Assembly: GCA_016869895.1 (NCBI GenBank)
Contig: VGDC01000068.1
Location: forward strand, 1 to 8,352
Direction: 5' to 3'
Length of the DNA: 8,352 nucleotides
Source: Alphaproteobacteria bacterium
Lineage (GTDB): Bacteria > Pseudomonadota > Alphaproteobacteria > Rickettsiales > VGDC01
Shown here: positions 1 through 6,135 of the stretch, in pieces
How positions within the stretch are numbered: the stretch's first letter is position 1
Layout: every line of letters begins with the position of its first letter
The notes under the pieces: generated by a model
Database searches by the model: none
The model's input: only the letters and a program-made list of their open reading frames with translations
Told to the model about the DNA's origin: nothing
Position numbers and translations under genes: made by a program

Positions 1-644
1 GTGCCGATGAGGTGATGGGAAATGAGCCAATCGACCTGCGCGGTGGAGCGGCAGATGGAATCGCCCAGACCTGCGGCTTGCAGGCGGCGAGGGGCGGCTT
101 CGAGCACGTCCAAATCGAACAAGGCTGTGCGGGGCAGGCGCGAGGGCAGGGATTTTTTGTGCCCATGCGCCAAAATGGCGGCGTTGGCGGAAAGATAACC
201 GTTCATGGAGGCGGCGGTGCCGCAGACGGCATAAGGCTTGCCCGATAGGAAGGCGGCGTGTTTCGTCAGGTCGTTCAACGTGCCGCTGCCCACGGCGATG
301 AGCGCGGCGGAAGAAGCGGTGTGGCTGACTATATATTCCGCCAATTCAGCGGTGGGTTTCGGGCTTGAACCGAGGTTCAGCAGGGTGACGCGGTAGCCAG
401 CATCTGCAAGGGATTGGCTGATGTGCTCCGCTGCCGCTTTCCACGTGTTGTTGTCACAAATCAGGGCGGTGTCGCGCGGCCAATCAAGCGCGGCGAAATG
501 CGCCGCCCAATCCAGCCCGCGACCGATGGCGACCTGTGTTTCGCCGAGCGCCTGCGCACAACGGGCGCGTTCTTCCGCCGTGAGATTGTCCGGCAGGAAG
601 TCCGATAAGAAGGCAGTGTCTTTTTTCTGGATTTTACTTGTCAT
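1..644 (-). CDS. Glycerol-1-phosphate dehydrogenase-like (AraM/EgsA family) NAD(P)-dependent dehydrogenase, 3' part missing
   Basis: Reading the minus strand from ATG at 644-642 gives 214 codons with no stop before the window edge, so only the N-terminal half of a roughly 400-residue protein is present. The fold is that of iron-containing alcohol dehydrogenases and the closest match I recognise is sn-glycerol-1-phosphate dehydrogenase: a nucleotide-binding GSGTLND loop at residues 119-125, then TAASMNGYLSANAAI around 143-157, G.K.SL after it, DLDVL at 177-181, AP..L..AGLGD at 184-195 and VDW.ISHHL at 204-211. Asp195 in AGLGD corresponds to the first metal ligand of the family; the His ligands would lie off the window. 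Such enzymes reduce dihydroxyacetone phosphate to sn-glycerol-1-phosphate in the cytoplasm. The usual SMDGY is SMNGY here (Asn148). No Shine-Dalgarno is visible before the ATG. It diverges from mltB. The family call is good; the exact substrate is inferred and could be another polyol phosphate. Confidence 0.82.
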   Translation of the reverse strand, partial: MTSKIQKKDTAFLSDFLPDNLTAEERARCAQALGETQVAIGRGLDWAAHFAALDWPRDTALICDNNTWKAAAEHISQSLADAGYRVTLLNLGSSPKPTAELAEYIVSHTASSAALIAVGSGTLNDLTKHAAFLSGKPYAVCGTAASMNGYLSANAAILAHGHKKSLPSRLPRTALFDLDVLEAAPRRLQAAGLGDSICRSTAQVDWLISHHLIG

Positions 645-692
645 GAACGCAATTTATTGGAATAACTATGGGGTGTCACTACTATATATAGG
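645..692. promoter_or_regulatory. Short AT-rich divergent intergenic region, probable back-to-back promoters
   Basis: Only 48 bp separate two divergent start codons, so both promoters must lie here or inside the coding regions. On the minus strand GTGACA (679-674), a 17-base spacer and TAAATT (656-651) form a plausible sigma70-like pair for the dehydrogenase gene, which would start transcription almost at its ATG. On the plus strand TTGGAA (657-662), 17 bases and TACTAT (680-685) would start transcription at about the mltB ATG. The two candidates overlap. A GTGTCAC palindrome (673-679) and a TATATATA run (683-690) are also present. Box matches are only 4 or 5 of 6 and were found by eye. Confidence 0.35.
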
Positions 693-1718
693 ATGAAGAT
701 GCTTTTTTCTCGCCCCCAATCCGCTCACATCAAAACCGTCATCACCCGTTTCGTCACGCCACTGCTTGCCGCGACGGTCATATCCACTTCCGCCATGGCA
801 AATGACGTGCCGTTCTTCAAATGGGTGGAGGATTTCCAGACGGAAGCGCGGGGGCAGGGCATCTCCCAGAAATTGCTGGATCAGGCATTCACCGACCTGA
901 CGCCGAATGCGCGCGTCATCGAGCTTGACCAGAGCCAGCCGGAAGGCACGATGACCTTCGAGACCTATCGCCAGCGGGTGGTCAACCAGAAACGCATCGA
1001 CCAAGGCCGCGAGTTGATGGTGAAGCACAAGGCGTTGCTGGAACGTGTGAGCCAGAAATATGGCGTGCAGCCACAATATATCGTGGCGCTCTGGGGCATC
1101 GAGACGAACTTCGGCAGCAACACGGGCGGGTTCAACATCGTGGAAGCCCTTGCCAGCTTGGCCTATGATGGCCGCCGCAGCGAATTCTTCCGCAAGGAGC
1201 TTATCAACGCGTTGAAAATCGTCGATGGCGGGCACATTCCGCTGGAGAAATTCAAGGGTTCTTGGGCTGGCGCAATGGGCCAGTGCCAGTTCATGCCGAC
1301 CAGCTTCATCGCATACGCAGAGGACGGTGATGGCGACGGCAAGAAAGACATCTGGACGAACCAGCATGACGTGTTCGCATCCATTGCCAATTACCTTTCC
1401 AAGTCCGGCTGGCAGGGTGATGCCACATGGGGCAGGGAAGTGCAGGTACCCGCAGGATTCGACCGCACCCTCGGCGGCACGAAGACCGATGGCAAGACCA
1501 TCGCCGAATGGCGCAAACTGGGCGTGAAGACCGCTTCCGGCGAGACGCTGCCCGGCGCGGATGGCACGCAAGCCTGGCTGGTCTACCCCGGCACGTCCGA
1601 CGAGAATGACACGTATCTTGTCTATCAGAACTATCGCGTGGTGATGAAATGGAACCGCTCGACCTTCTTCGCCACCTCCGTCGGCTTGCTGGCTGACAAA
1701 TTGGCGAGCGCGCGCTGA
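693..1718 (+). CDS. mltB: MltB-family lytic murein transglycosylase (GH103 type), periplasmic
   Basis: The 341-residue protein cleaves the glycan strands of peptidoglycan, leaving 1,6-anhydro-muramic ends. Residues 1-36 look like a signal peptide: basic N region to Arg19, hydrophobic core 20-33, AMA cleavage site at 34-36. There is no lipobox, so it is probably soluble in the periplasm, unlike E. coli MltB. The catalytic signature GIETNFG (135-141) carries the expected acid/base Glu137. The family block SWAGAMGQCQFMPTSF spans 190-205, followed by a calcium-loop-like DGDGDGKKDIW (211-221), as in Slt35, and ASIANYL (229-235). Length is normal for the SLT_2 domain without a C-terminal peptidoglycan-binding domain. 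Start choice is uncertain: ATG at 693 has no ribosome site, while ATG at 699 has AGGA (690-693) five bases upstream and would drop two residues. Its stop overlaps the rlpA start (TGATG), so the two are probably translated together. Confidence 0.93.
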   Translation: MKMLFSRPQSAHIKTVITRFVTPLLAATVISTSAMANDVPFFKWVEDFQTEARGQGISQKLLDQAFTDLTPNARVIELDQSQPEGTMTFETYRQRVVNQKRIDQGRELMVKHKALLERVSQKYGVQPQYIVALWGIETNFGSNTGGFNIVEALASLAYDGRRSEFFRKELINALKIVDGGHIPLEKFKGSWAGAMGQCQFMPTSFIAYAEDGDGDGKKDIWTNQHDVFASIANYLSKSGWQGDATWGREVQVPAGFDRTLGGTKTDGKTIAEWRKLGVKTASGETLPGADGTQAWLVYPGTSDENDTYLVYQNYRVVMKWNRSTFFATSVGLLADKLASAR

Positions 1719-2782
1719 TGCACATTTCCGTGAAGATTCTGGCATCCGTCAGTGTTATGGCCTTGCTTTCCGCTTGCGGCGGCGGTGCAGGCAAGGGCAG
1801 CCCTTATGTGAGCGGCCAGCCCACGGGTGTATTGAAAGTGGGCAAGCCCTATGAAGTGATGGGGCAGAAATATACCCCCGCTTATTTCCCCGAATATGAG
1901 GAAATCGGCGTGGCATCATGGTATGGCCCCGGCTTCCATGGGCGCGCCACGGCCAATGGCGATAAATTCGACCAACACGCCATGACCGCCGCGCACCGCA
2001 CCTTGCCGATGCCTTCGGTGGTCGAGGTGACGAACCTTGAGAACGGCAAGAAAGCGGTGTTGACGGTGAACGACCGTGGGCCGTTCTCGAAAGAGCGCAT
2101 CATCGACCTTTCCAAGGCGGCGGCTGATAAACTCGGTGTGATTTCCAACGGCACGGCGCGCGTGCGCGTGAAATACCTGCGCGAAGAATCGCACAAACTC
2201 ATCGCCAGCAGCATCAAAAGCGGCAAGTTGAAAGCGGATGCAACGACGCTGGCGATGCTCGACATGAGCGCCGATGGCACGGCTGCGCCTTCGCCGGACT
2301 TCTCGCTGGTGTCTTCGGCCTATGCGGATGAACCCGCTTTCGGAAAATCGTCCGACAATGCGGTTTCGCAACGCGCGGAGCTGACCCCCGTCATCTCCCG
2401 CGACCTTGCCAGCCCGACTGCGGTAGAATTGGGGGGGCAGGGCGAACCGGTGGTCATCACCTCCGTGACGACCACGACCCTTGCCCCTCAGGTGGTTTCC
2501 ACACAGGATACTTATGTGGAATCTGCTAGCAATTCGGCAGGGCAGGTCGATGCACCGGGGCGGTATATCCAAGTCGCTTCGTTCAGCCAGTCACAAAATG
2601 CTCAGCAGCTTGCACAAAAGCTTGCACCGCTGGGGCGTGCCAGTGTAAAAACAGTGGATGTTTCTGGCCGCACCTGGTATCGCGTCCGTCTTGGGCCGCT
2701 CAACGATTTATCGAGCGCGCGCAATACGCTGACCGCGGTGCATGGCATGGGAATCCCCGATGCGCAGATCGTTCAGGAATGA
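1718..2782 (+). CDS. rlpA: RlpA-type septal lytic transglycosylase lipoprotein with SPOR domain
   Basis: A 354-residue outer-membrane lipoprotein. The signal peptide ends in lipobox LSAC with Cys20. An alphaproteobacterial-type lead VGKPYEVMGQKYTP (41-54) comes before the double-psi beta-barrel domain (about 64-154), which holds ASWYG (66-70), FHGRATANG (73-81), TAAHRTLP (90-97) and VNDRGPF (117-123). A low-complexity Ser/Thr/Ala/Val-rich linker (about 165-278) leads to a C-terminal SPOR domain (281-352: RYIQVASFS, then TWYRVRLGPL). RlpA enzymes cut glycan strands lacking stem peptides, and SPOR takes them to such denuded glycan at the septum. By alignment with Pseudomonas aeruginosa RlpA, whose key residues I recall as Glu120, Asp123 and His131, this protein has Asp82, Asp85 and His93; the first is Asp instead of Glu. 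The ATG overlaps the mltB stop by one base. A run of seven G (2431-2437) lies in the linker. Confidence 0.95.
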   Translation: MHISVKILASVSVMALLSACGGGAGKGSPYVSGQPTGVLKVGKPYEVMGQKYTPAYFPEYEEIGVASWYGPGFHGRATANGDKFDQHAMTAAHRTLPMPSVVEVTNLENGKKAVLTVNDRGPFSKERIIDLSKAAADKLGVISNGTARVRVKYLREESHKLIASSIKSGKLKADATTLAMLDMSADGTAAPSPDFSLVSSAYADEPAFGKSSDNAVSQRAELTPVISRDLASPTAVELGGQGEPVVITSVTTTTLAPQVVSTQDTYVESASNSAGQVDAPGRYIQVASFSQSQNAQQLAQKLAPLGRASVKTVDVSGRTWYRVRLGPLNDLSSARNTLTAVHGMGIPDAQIVQE

Positions 2783-2786
2783 CCGC

Positions 2787-2812
2787 TACTGAGTAATGTT
2801 CATTTATCAGTA
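2787..2812 (+). repeat. Small inverted repeat (hairpin) after rlpA
   Basis: TACTGA (2787-2792) and TCAGTA (2807-2812) are perfect complements, with an inner TAA (2794-2796) / TTA (2804-2806) pair, one bulged G at 2793 and a 7-base loop (2797-2803). It sits five bases after the rlpA stop, in the most AT-rich gap of the window. The stem is AT-rich and no U-run follows, so it is not a standard intrinsic terminator. It could be an mRNA-stability element, a protein-binding site or chance. Confidence 0.4.
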
Positions 2813-2841
2813 ACTTCGACTTAACAATTAGGAAACTCGAC

Positions 2842-3171
2842 ATGAAAAACGTTAAACCATTTCTTCTGGTTTTAGGCATGGGTCTCGCTTTGAGCGCATG
2901 CGGAGGCAAAGAATCCCCTGTCGCCTCGCAGGTCACCAATATCGATAAAGACCTCAGCTGCGAAGAGCTGCAGCTGGAGCTGAACGATGCGCAATACATC
3001 AAACAGACCGCAGAGAAGAACCGTGGCCTGACCGCGCGCAACATCCTGTGGCCGTTCGGCTATCCCGCCACCTACCTCAGCGCCGATGAAGCGCTGGAGA
3101 GCGCAGACCGCCGCATCGAATATCTCTCCAAAGTCTATTCGATCAAGAACTGCAAACGCGCACTCTACTAA
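2842..3171 (+). CDS. Small lipoprotein of unknown function
   Basis: I do not recognise this 109-residue protein. Residues 1-19 are a lipoprotein signal peptide (MKNVK, then a hydrophobic core) ending in lipobox LSAC with Cys20; the mature form is about 90 residues. Gly21-Gly22 after the Cys, with no Asp at position +2, favours an outer-membrane location by the E. coli rule. The mature part is charged and helical in character: DLSCEELQLELNDA (37-50), a lone apolar stretch NILWPFGYPATYL (67-79), then ADEALESADRRIEYLSKVYSIKNC (81-104). Two cysteines besides the lipid anchor, Cys40 and Cys104, flank the domain and could form a disulfide in the periplasm. AGGAAA (2830-2835) six bases before ATG is a good ribosome site. 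Position between rlpA and a DD-carboxypeptidase suggests an envelope role, but that is inference only. Confidence 0.85.
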   Translation: MKNVKPFLLVLGMGLALSACGGKESPVASQVTNIDKDLSCEELQLELNDAQYIKQTAEKNRGLTARNILWPFGYPATYLSADEALESADRRIEYLSKVYSIKNCKRALY

Positions 3172-3194
3172 GTTACCACCTTCGGAGAATCTCT

Positions 3195-4340
3195 ATGTTA
3201 AAGCAGGGGCGTGCAGCCTTCTACGCAATGCTACTCATGGGCTCGGTCGCGATGCCCGCCTATGGCGCCCCTGCCATAGAAACCACCGCTAAACAGGCCA
3301 TCGTCGCCGATGTGGAGACGGGAACCGTTCTGTATAACAAGAACGGTTATGAGAAGATGTATCCCGCATCCATGACCAAGATGATGACCGCGCATGTGGT
3401 GTTCGACTACCTGAAAGCCGGAAAATTCAAGCGCGAGGATACGTTCCCCGTGAGCGAGAAAGCATGGCGCATGCAGGGCTCGAAGATGTTCGTGCATGTG
3501 AATGACCGCGTGAGCATAGACGACCTGCTGAAAGGCATCGTCATCCAATCCGGCAACGATGCGTGCTTGGTCGTCGCAGAGGGCATCTCCGGTTCGGAAG
3601 AGGCCTTCGCCGCGCTGATGAACCATTATGCCAAAGAACTCGGCATGGAGCAGACCCACTTCAAGAACTCCACCGGCTGGCCTGATGAAGAGCATGTGAC
3701 CTCGCCTTATGACCTGTATCTACTGGCGCGTGACACCATCGTGAATTTCGCGGAGTTCTATCCGCTGTATGCCGAGCTGTCCTATACCTACAATAATATC
3801 CCCCAGCCGAATCGCAACCTGCTGCTGACGCGCGGTCTGGGCGTGGATGGCCTGAAGACCGGCCACACGGAAGCGGCGGGATATGGCATCACCATCTCCG
3901 GTGTGAACAAGGATGATGGCCGCCGCCTCATCGTGGTCGTGAACGGCCTGACCAGCGAGAAAGAGCGCGCCACAGAAGCTGAACGCTTGCTCATTTATGG
4001 CTACCGCAACTTCGAGAATAAGACCGTCTATGCCGCTGGCGCAGAAGTCACCCGCGCGGATGTCTGGTTCGGTGAAGCGGATTCCGTGCCGCTGGTCGCC
4101 GCGAAAGACGTGCGCCTGACCATCGCCAAGACGGGCAATGAAGCGCTGAAATTCACCGTGAAATACAACGGCCCTGTGCAGGCTCCCATCACCAAGGGAC
4201 AGGAAATCGGCACGCTGACCGTGACCGCCGATGGCCGCGAATCCCAAGCGATTCCGCTGGTGGCAGGTGAAGATGTCGCCGCGCTTTCCGGATTCGGTCG
4301 CATCGGCCCTGCGCTGCAATACTACCTCGGCGGTAACTGA
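3195..4340 (+). CDS. dacC: D-alanyl-D-alanine carboxypeptidase (PBP5/6-type, peptidase S11)
   Basis: The 381-residue enzyme removes the terminal D-Ala from peptidoglycan pentapeptides in the periplasm, limiting cross-linking; this type binds penicillin. Residues 1-24 form a signal peptide (core AFYAMLLMGSVAM, cleavage near AYG). All three active-site motifs are intact: SMTK (59-62, acyl-serine Ser59 with Lys62), SGN (119-121) and KTG (221-223). The transpeptidase-like domain runs to about 265 and a PBP5 C-terminal beta-rich domain (about 272-360) follows. The last 20 residues could be the usual amphipathic membrane-binding helix, though they are not strongly so. GGAGA (3184-3188) lies six bases before ATG. 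It begins 23 bases after the small lipoprotein gene and ends 25 bases before tmk. Which of the paralogues dacA, dacC or dacF it matches best cannot be settled by eye, so the symbol is approximate. Confidence 0.94.
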   Translation: MLKQGRAAFYAMLLMGSVAMPAYGAPAIETTAKQAIVADVETGTVLYNKNGYEKMYPASMTKMMTAHVVFDYLKAGKFKREDTFPVSEKAWRMQGSKMFVHVNDRVSIDDLLKGIVIQSGNDACLVVAEGISGSEEAFAALMNHYAKELGMEQTHFKNSTGWPDEEHVTSPYDLYLLARDTIVNFAEFYPLYAELSYTYNNIPQPNRNLLLTRGLGVDGLKTGHTEAAGYGITISGVNKDDGRRLIVVVNGLTSEKERATEAERLLIYGYRNFENKTVYAAGAEVTRADVWFGEADSVPLVAAKDVRLTIAKTGNEALKFTVKYNGPVQAPITKGQEIGTLTVTADGRESQAIPLVAGEDVAALSGFGRIGPALQYYLGGN

Positions 4341-4365
4341 ACACCTGTTTAAGAACGGAAAAGCC

Positions 4366-5025
4366 ATGAAGGCGGGGCGTTTCATCACGCTGGAAGGCGG
4401 CGAGGGGTCGGGAAAGACCACCCAGATTCGCCTGCTGCAATCCGCTTTCGCTGCTGCCGGAACCGACACGCTTTTCACACGCGAACCGGGCGGCACGGAT
4501 GGTGCGGATCAAATCCGCGCACTTCTCCTGCGCGCGGATGCGGAAAGCTGGGATGATGTGGCGGAGCTGCTGCTGTTCTATGCGGCGCGGCGCGAACATA
4601 TCGTGAAGCGCGTGCGCCCCGCTTTGGCGCAAGGAAAAACCGTCATCTGCGACCGTTTCGCCGATTCCAGCCGCATCTATCAAGGTGTGGCGCGGGGATT
4701 GGGGGATGACTTCGTGCTATCGCTGCACCGCCTGACGCTGGGGGATTTCCAGCCGGATGTGACGCTTTGGCTGGATGTGGACGTGGAAGCGGGGCTTGGC
4801 CGCACCCAAGGCCGCGAGGCGGGCGCGGAAGAGACGCGCTTCGAGAATCAGCAGCGTGCTTTCCACCATCGCGTGCGCGAGGGGTTCACCGCTTTGGCGG
4901 CGCGTGAACCACAGCGCATCGCGCGGATTGACGCGCACCAAAGCATCGCGAAAGTGCATGCCGACATCATTCACGCGCTGAACAACCGGTTAGGCCTGAA
5001 TCTACCCGTGATGCAGGAGGCTTGA
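4366..5025 (+). CDS. tmk: Thymidylate kinase (dTMP kinase)
   Basis: A 219-residue cytoplasmic enzyme that phosphorylates dTMP to dTDP with ATP, on the path to dTTP. The P-loop GGEGSGKTT is at 11-19, TREPGGT (38-44) is the dTMP-binding segment, and DRFADSS (96-102) followed by IYQG (104-107) is the family signature; the usual Thr after Asp-Ser is Ser102. The P-loop has no Arg, and the lid region (146-159) has Arg146, Arg150 and Arg158, as in the E. coli-type class. Length is typical. I chose ATG at 4366 because the protein then starts MKAGRFITLEGGEG, as relatives do; an open frame continues upstream to 4231 but only inside the carboxypeptidase gene. The ribosome site is modest (GGA at 4357-4359). 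Its stop lies two bases before the holB start, pointing to coupled translation of these two replication genes. Confidence 0.95.
   Translation: MKAGRFITLEGGEGSGKTTQIRLLQSAFAAAGTDTLFTREPGGTDGADQIRALLLRADAESWDDVAELLLFYAARREHIVKRVRPALAQGKTVICDRFADSSRIYQGVARGLGDDFVLSLHRLTLGDFQPDVTLWLDVDVEAGLGRTQGREAGAEETRFENQQRAFHHRVREGFTALAAREPQRIARIDAHQSIAKVHADIIHALNNRLGLNLPVMQEA
5015..5020 (+). promoter_or_regulatory. Strong ribosome binding site that sets the holB start
   Basis: A full AGGAGG lies seven bases before ATG at 5028, inside the last codons of tmk. A TTG at 5022 is in frame and would add two residues, but it is one base from this site, too close to be used. This is the strongest Shine-Dalgarno in the window. 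Confidence 0.8.
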
Positions 5026-5027
5026 CC

Positions 5028-6110
5028 ATGGCCGCCAAGAAAACGACTGCGAAAAAGAAGGCCGAAGCGGTCGAATCCTCGCTGCGCCACCCGCGCGACA
5101 CGCTGGAACTGCATGGGCAAAGCGAGGGCGAAAGCCTCTTCCTGCAATCGTATAATTCCGGTCGTCTGCCCCATGCGTGGTTGCTGACCGGCCCGAAGGG
5201 CATCGGCAAGGCGACGCTGGCTTACCGCATGGCGCGCTTCCTCTTGGCGGGGCGGAGAGGTGCGACAAGCCTGAATGTGGATATGGAATCCGCTGCCATC
5301 CATCGTTTGCAAGCGGGAAGCCATACGGACGTGCTGGTGCTGCAAGCCGCCGAAGGCAGCGACATCAGCGTGGACGAGGCGCGCGGTGTGGTGGAATTCT
5401 TGGCGATGACCCCCGCAGAAGGCGCGTGGCGTGTGGTGATAATCGACAGTATCGACGCGATGAACCGCAACGCGGCGAATGCGCTGCTGAAGACGCTTGA
5501 AGAGCCGCCCGCGCGCACGGTGATGCTGCTTATCAGCCATAATCCCGGCGGGTTGCTGCCGACCATCCGCTCGCGCTGCCGCGTGCTGAAGCTGAAACCC
5601 TTGGGTGATGAAGCTTTCGCGCGTATCGTGCGCGAACACATGCCCGATGCGGATGCGGAGACTATCAGGCAATACCATGTGCTTTCCGGCGGTTCACCGG
5701 GCGTGGCGCTGTTCCTCATCGAACAAGAGGCTTTGGCGCTTTATCATGCGTTCTTGTCGCTCTTCGCGGGTGGAAAACGCGCGCCGGAGTGGCATCAGGT
5801 GCATGCACTGGCCGACCAACTGGCGAGCAAACAGGACGCGGCGCGCTTCCAAGCGGCGCAATATATGCTGCAATACTGGTTCCGCCAAGTCATCCGCCTT
5901 TCCGGCGGGCAGCCCATCGACGAGCTGCTGGACGGGGAAGGGGCGGTGCTGGCGCATATCGCCCAGTTCCGTAGCACCGAAGAATGGCTGAGGCTGTGGG
6001 AAGAGGTGAGCGATGTGTTGACGGATGTGCGCCGCATATATCTTGACCGCAAGCAGGTGCTGATTAATATCATCGCAGCGATGCAGCCCAACGGAAAATT
6101 CCTAAACTGA
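5028..6110 (+). CDS. holB: DNA polymerase III delta' subunit (clamp loader)
   Basis: A 360-residue AAA+ protein of the clamp-loader complex, which opens the beta sliding clamp and places it on primed DNA. Motifs: RLPHAWLLTGPKGIGKATLAY (46-66) with a P-loop-like GPKGIGK at 55-61, VVIIDSIDAMN (136-146) as Walker B, NALLKTLEEPP (151-161), and TIRSRC (179-184) containing the clamp-loader SRC motif with its Arg183. The C-terminal part (about 210-360) is the helical collar domain. No cysteines lie between residues 62 and 183, so the zinc-binding module of E. coli delta' is absent, as in other alphaproteobacterial versions I know. An odd feature is the Lys/Ala-rich N-terminal tail, residues 1-13 (MAAKKTTAKKKAE), probably disordered and basic. 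It follows tmk by two bases and precedes metG by 25. It could be mistaken for the tau/gamma subunit DnaX, but the length and low Cys content fit delta'. Confidence 0.94.
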   Translation: MAAKKTTAKKKAEAVESSLRHPRDTLELHGQSEGESLFLQSYNSGRLPHAWLLTGPKGIGKATLAYRMARFLLAGRRGATSLNVDMESAAIHRLQAGSHTDVLVLQAAEGSDISVDEARGVVEFLAMTPAEGAWRVVIIDSIDAMNRNAANALLKTLEEPPARTVMLLISHNPGGLLPTIRSRCRVLKLKPLGDEAFARIVREHMPDADAETIRQYHVLSGGSPGVALFLIEQEALALYHAFLSLFAGGKRAPEWHQVHALADQLASKQDAARFQAAQYMLQYWFRQVIRLSGGQPIDELLDGEGAVLAHIAQFRSTEEWLRLWEEVSDVLTDVRRIYLDRKQVLINIIAAMQPNGKFLN

Positions 6111-6135
6111 TACATGAAAGTCAGGCTTTAATATC

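Noticed and set aside
12..608. Plus-strand open frames of 64-91 codons in the first 650 bases
   Set aside because: They overlap the minus-strand dehydrogenase, whose motifs are unmistakable; their translations are low-complexity antisense products.
666..1745. Long minus-strand open frame (about 359 codons) opposite mltB
   Set aside because: Its translation has no recognisable motifs, is rich in residues expected from antisense GC-rich coding, and lies over a clear transglycosylase gene.
2787..2812. Hairpin after rlpA as an intrinsic terminator
   Set aside because: The stem is AT-rich with a bulge, and no T-run follows.
4231..4365. Upstream extension of tmk by 45 codons
   Set aside because: It lies within the carboxypeptidase gene in another frame, and thymidylate kinases begin just before the P-loop, as with ATG 4366.
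5022..5024. TTG start for holB
   Set aside because: It is one base from the AGGAGG; ATG at 5028 has correct spacing.
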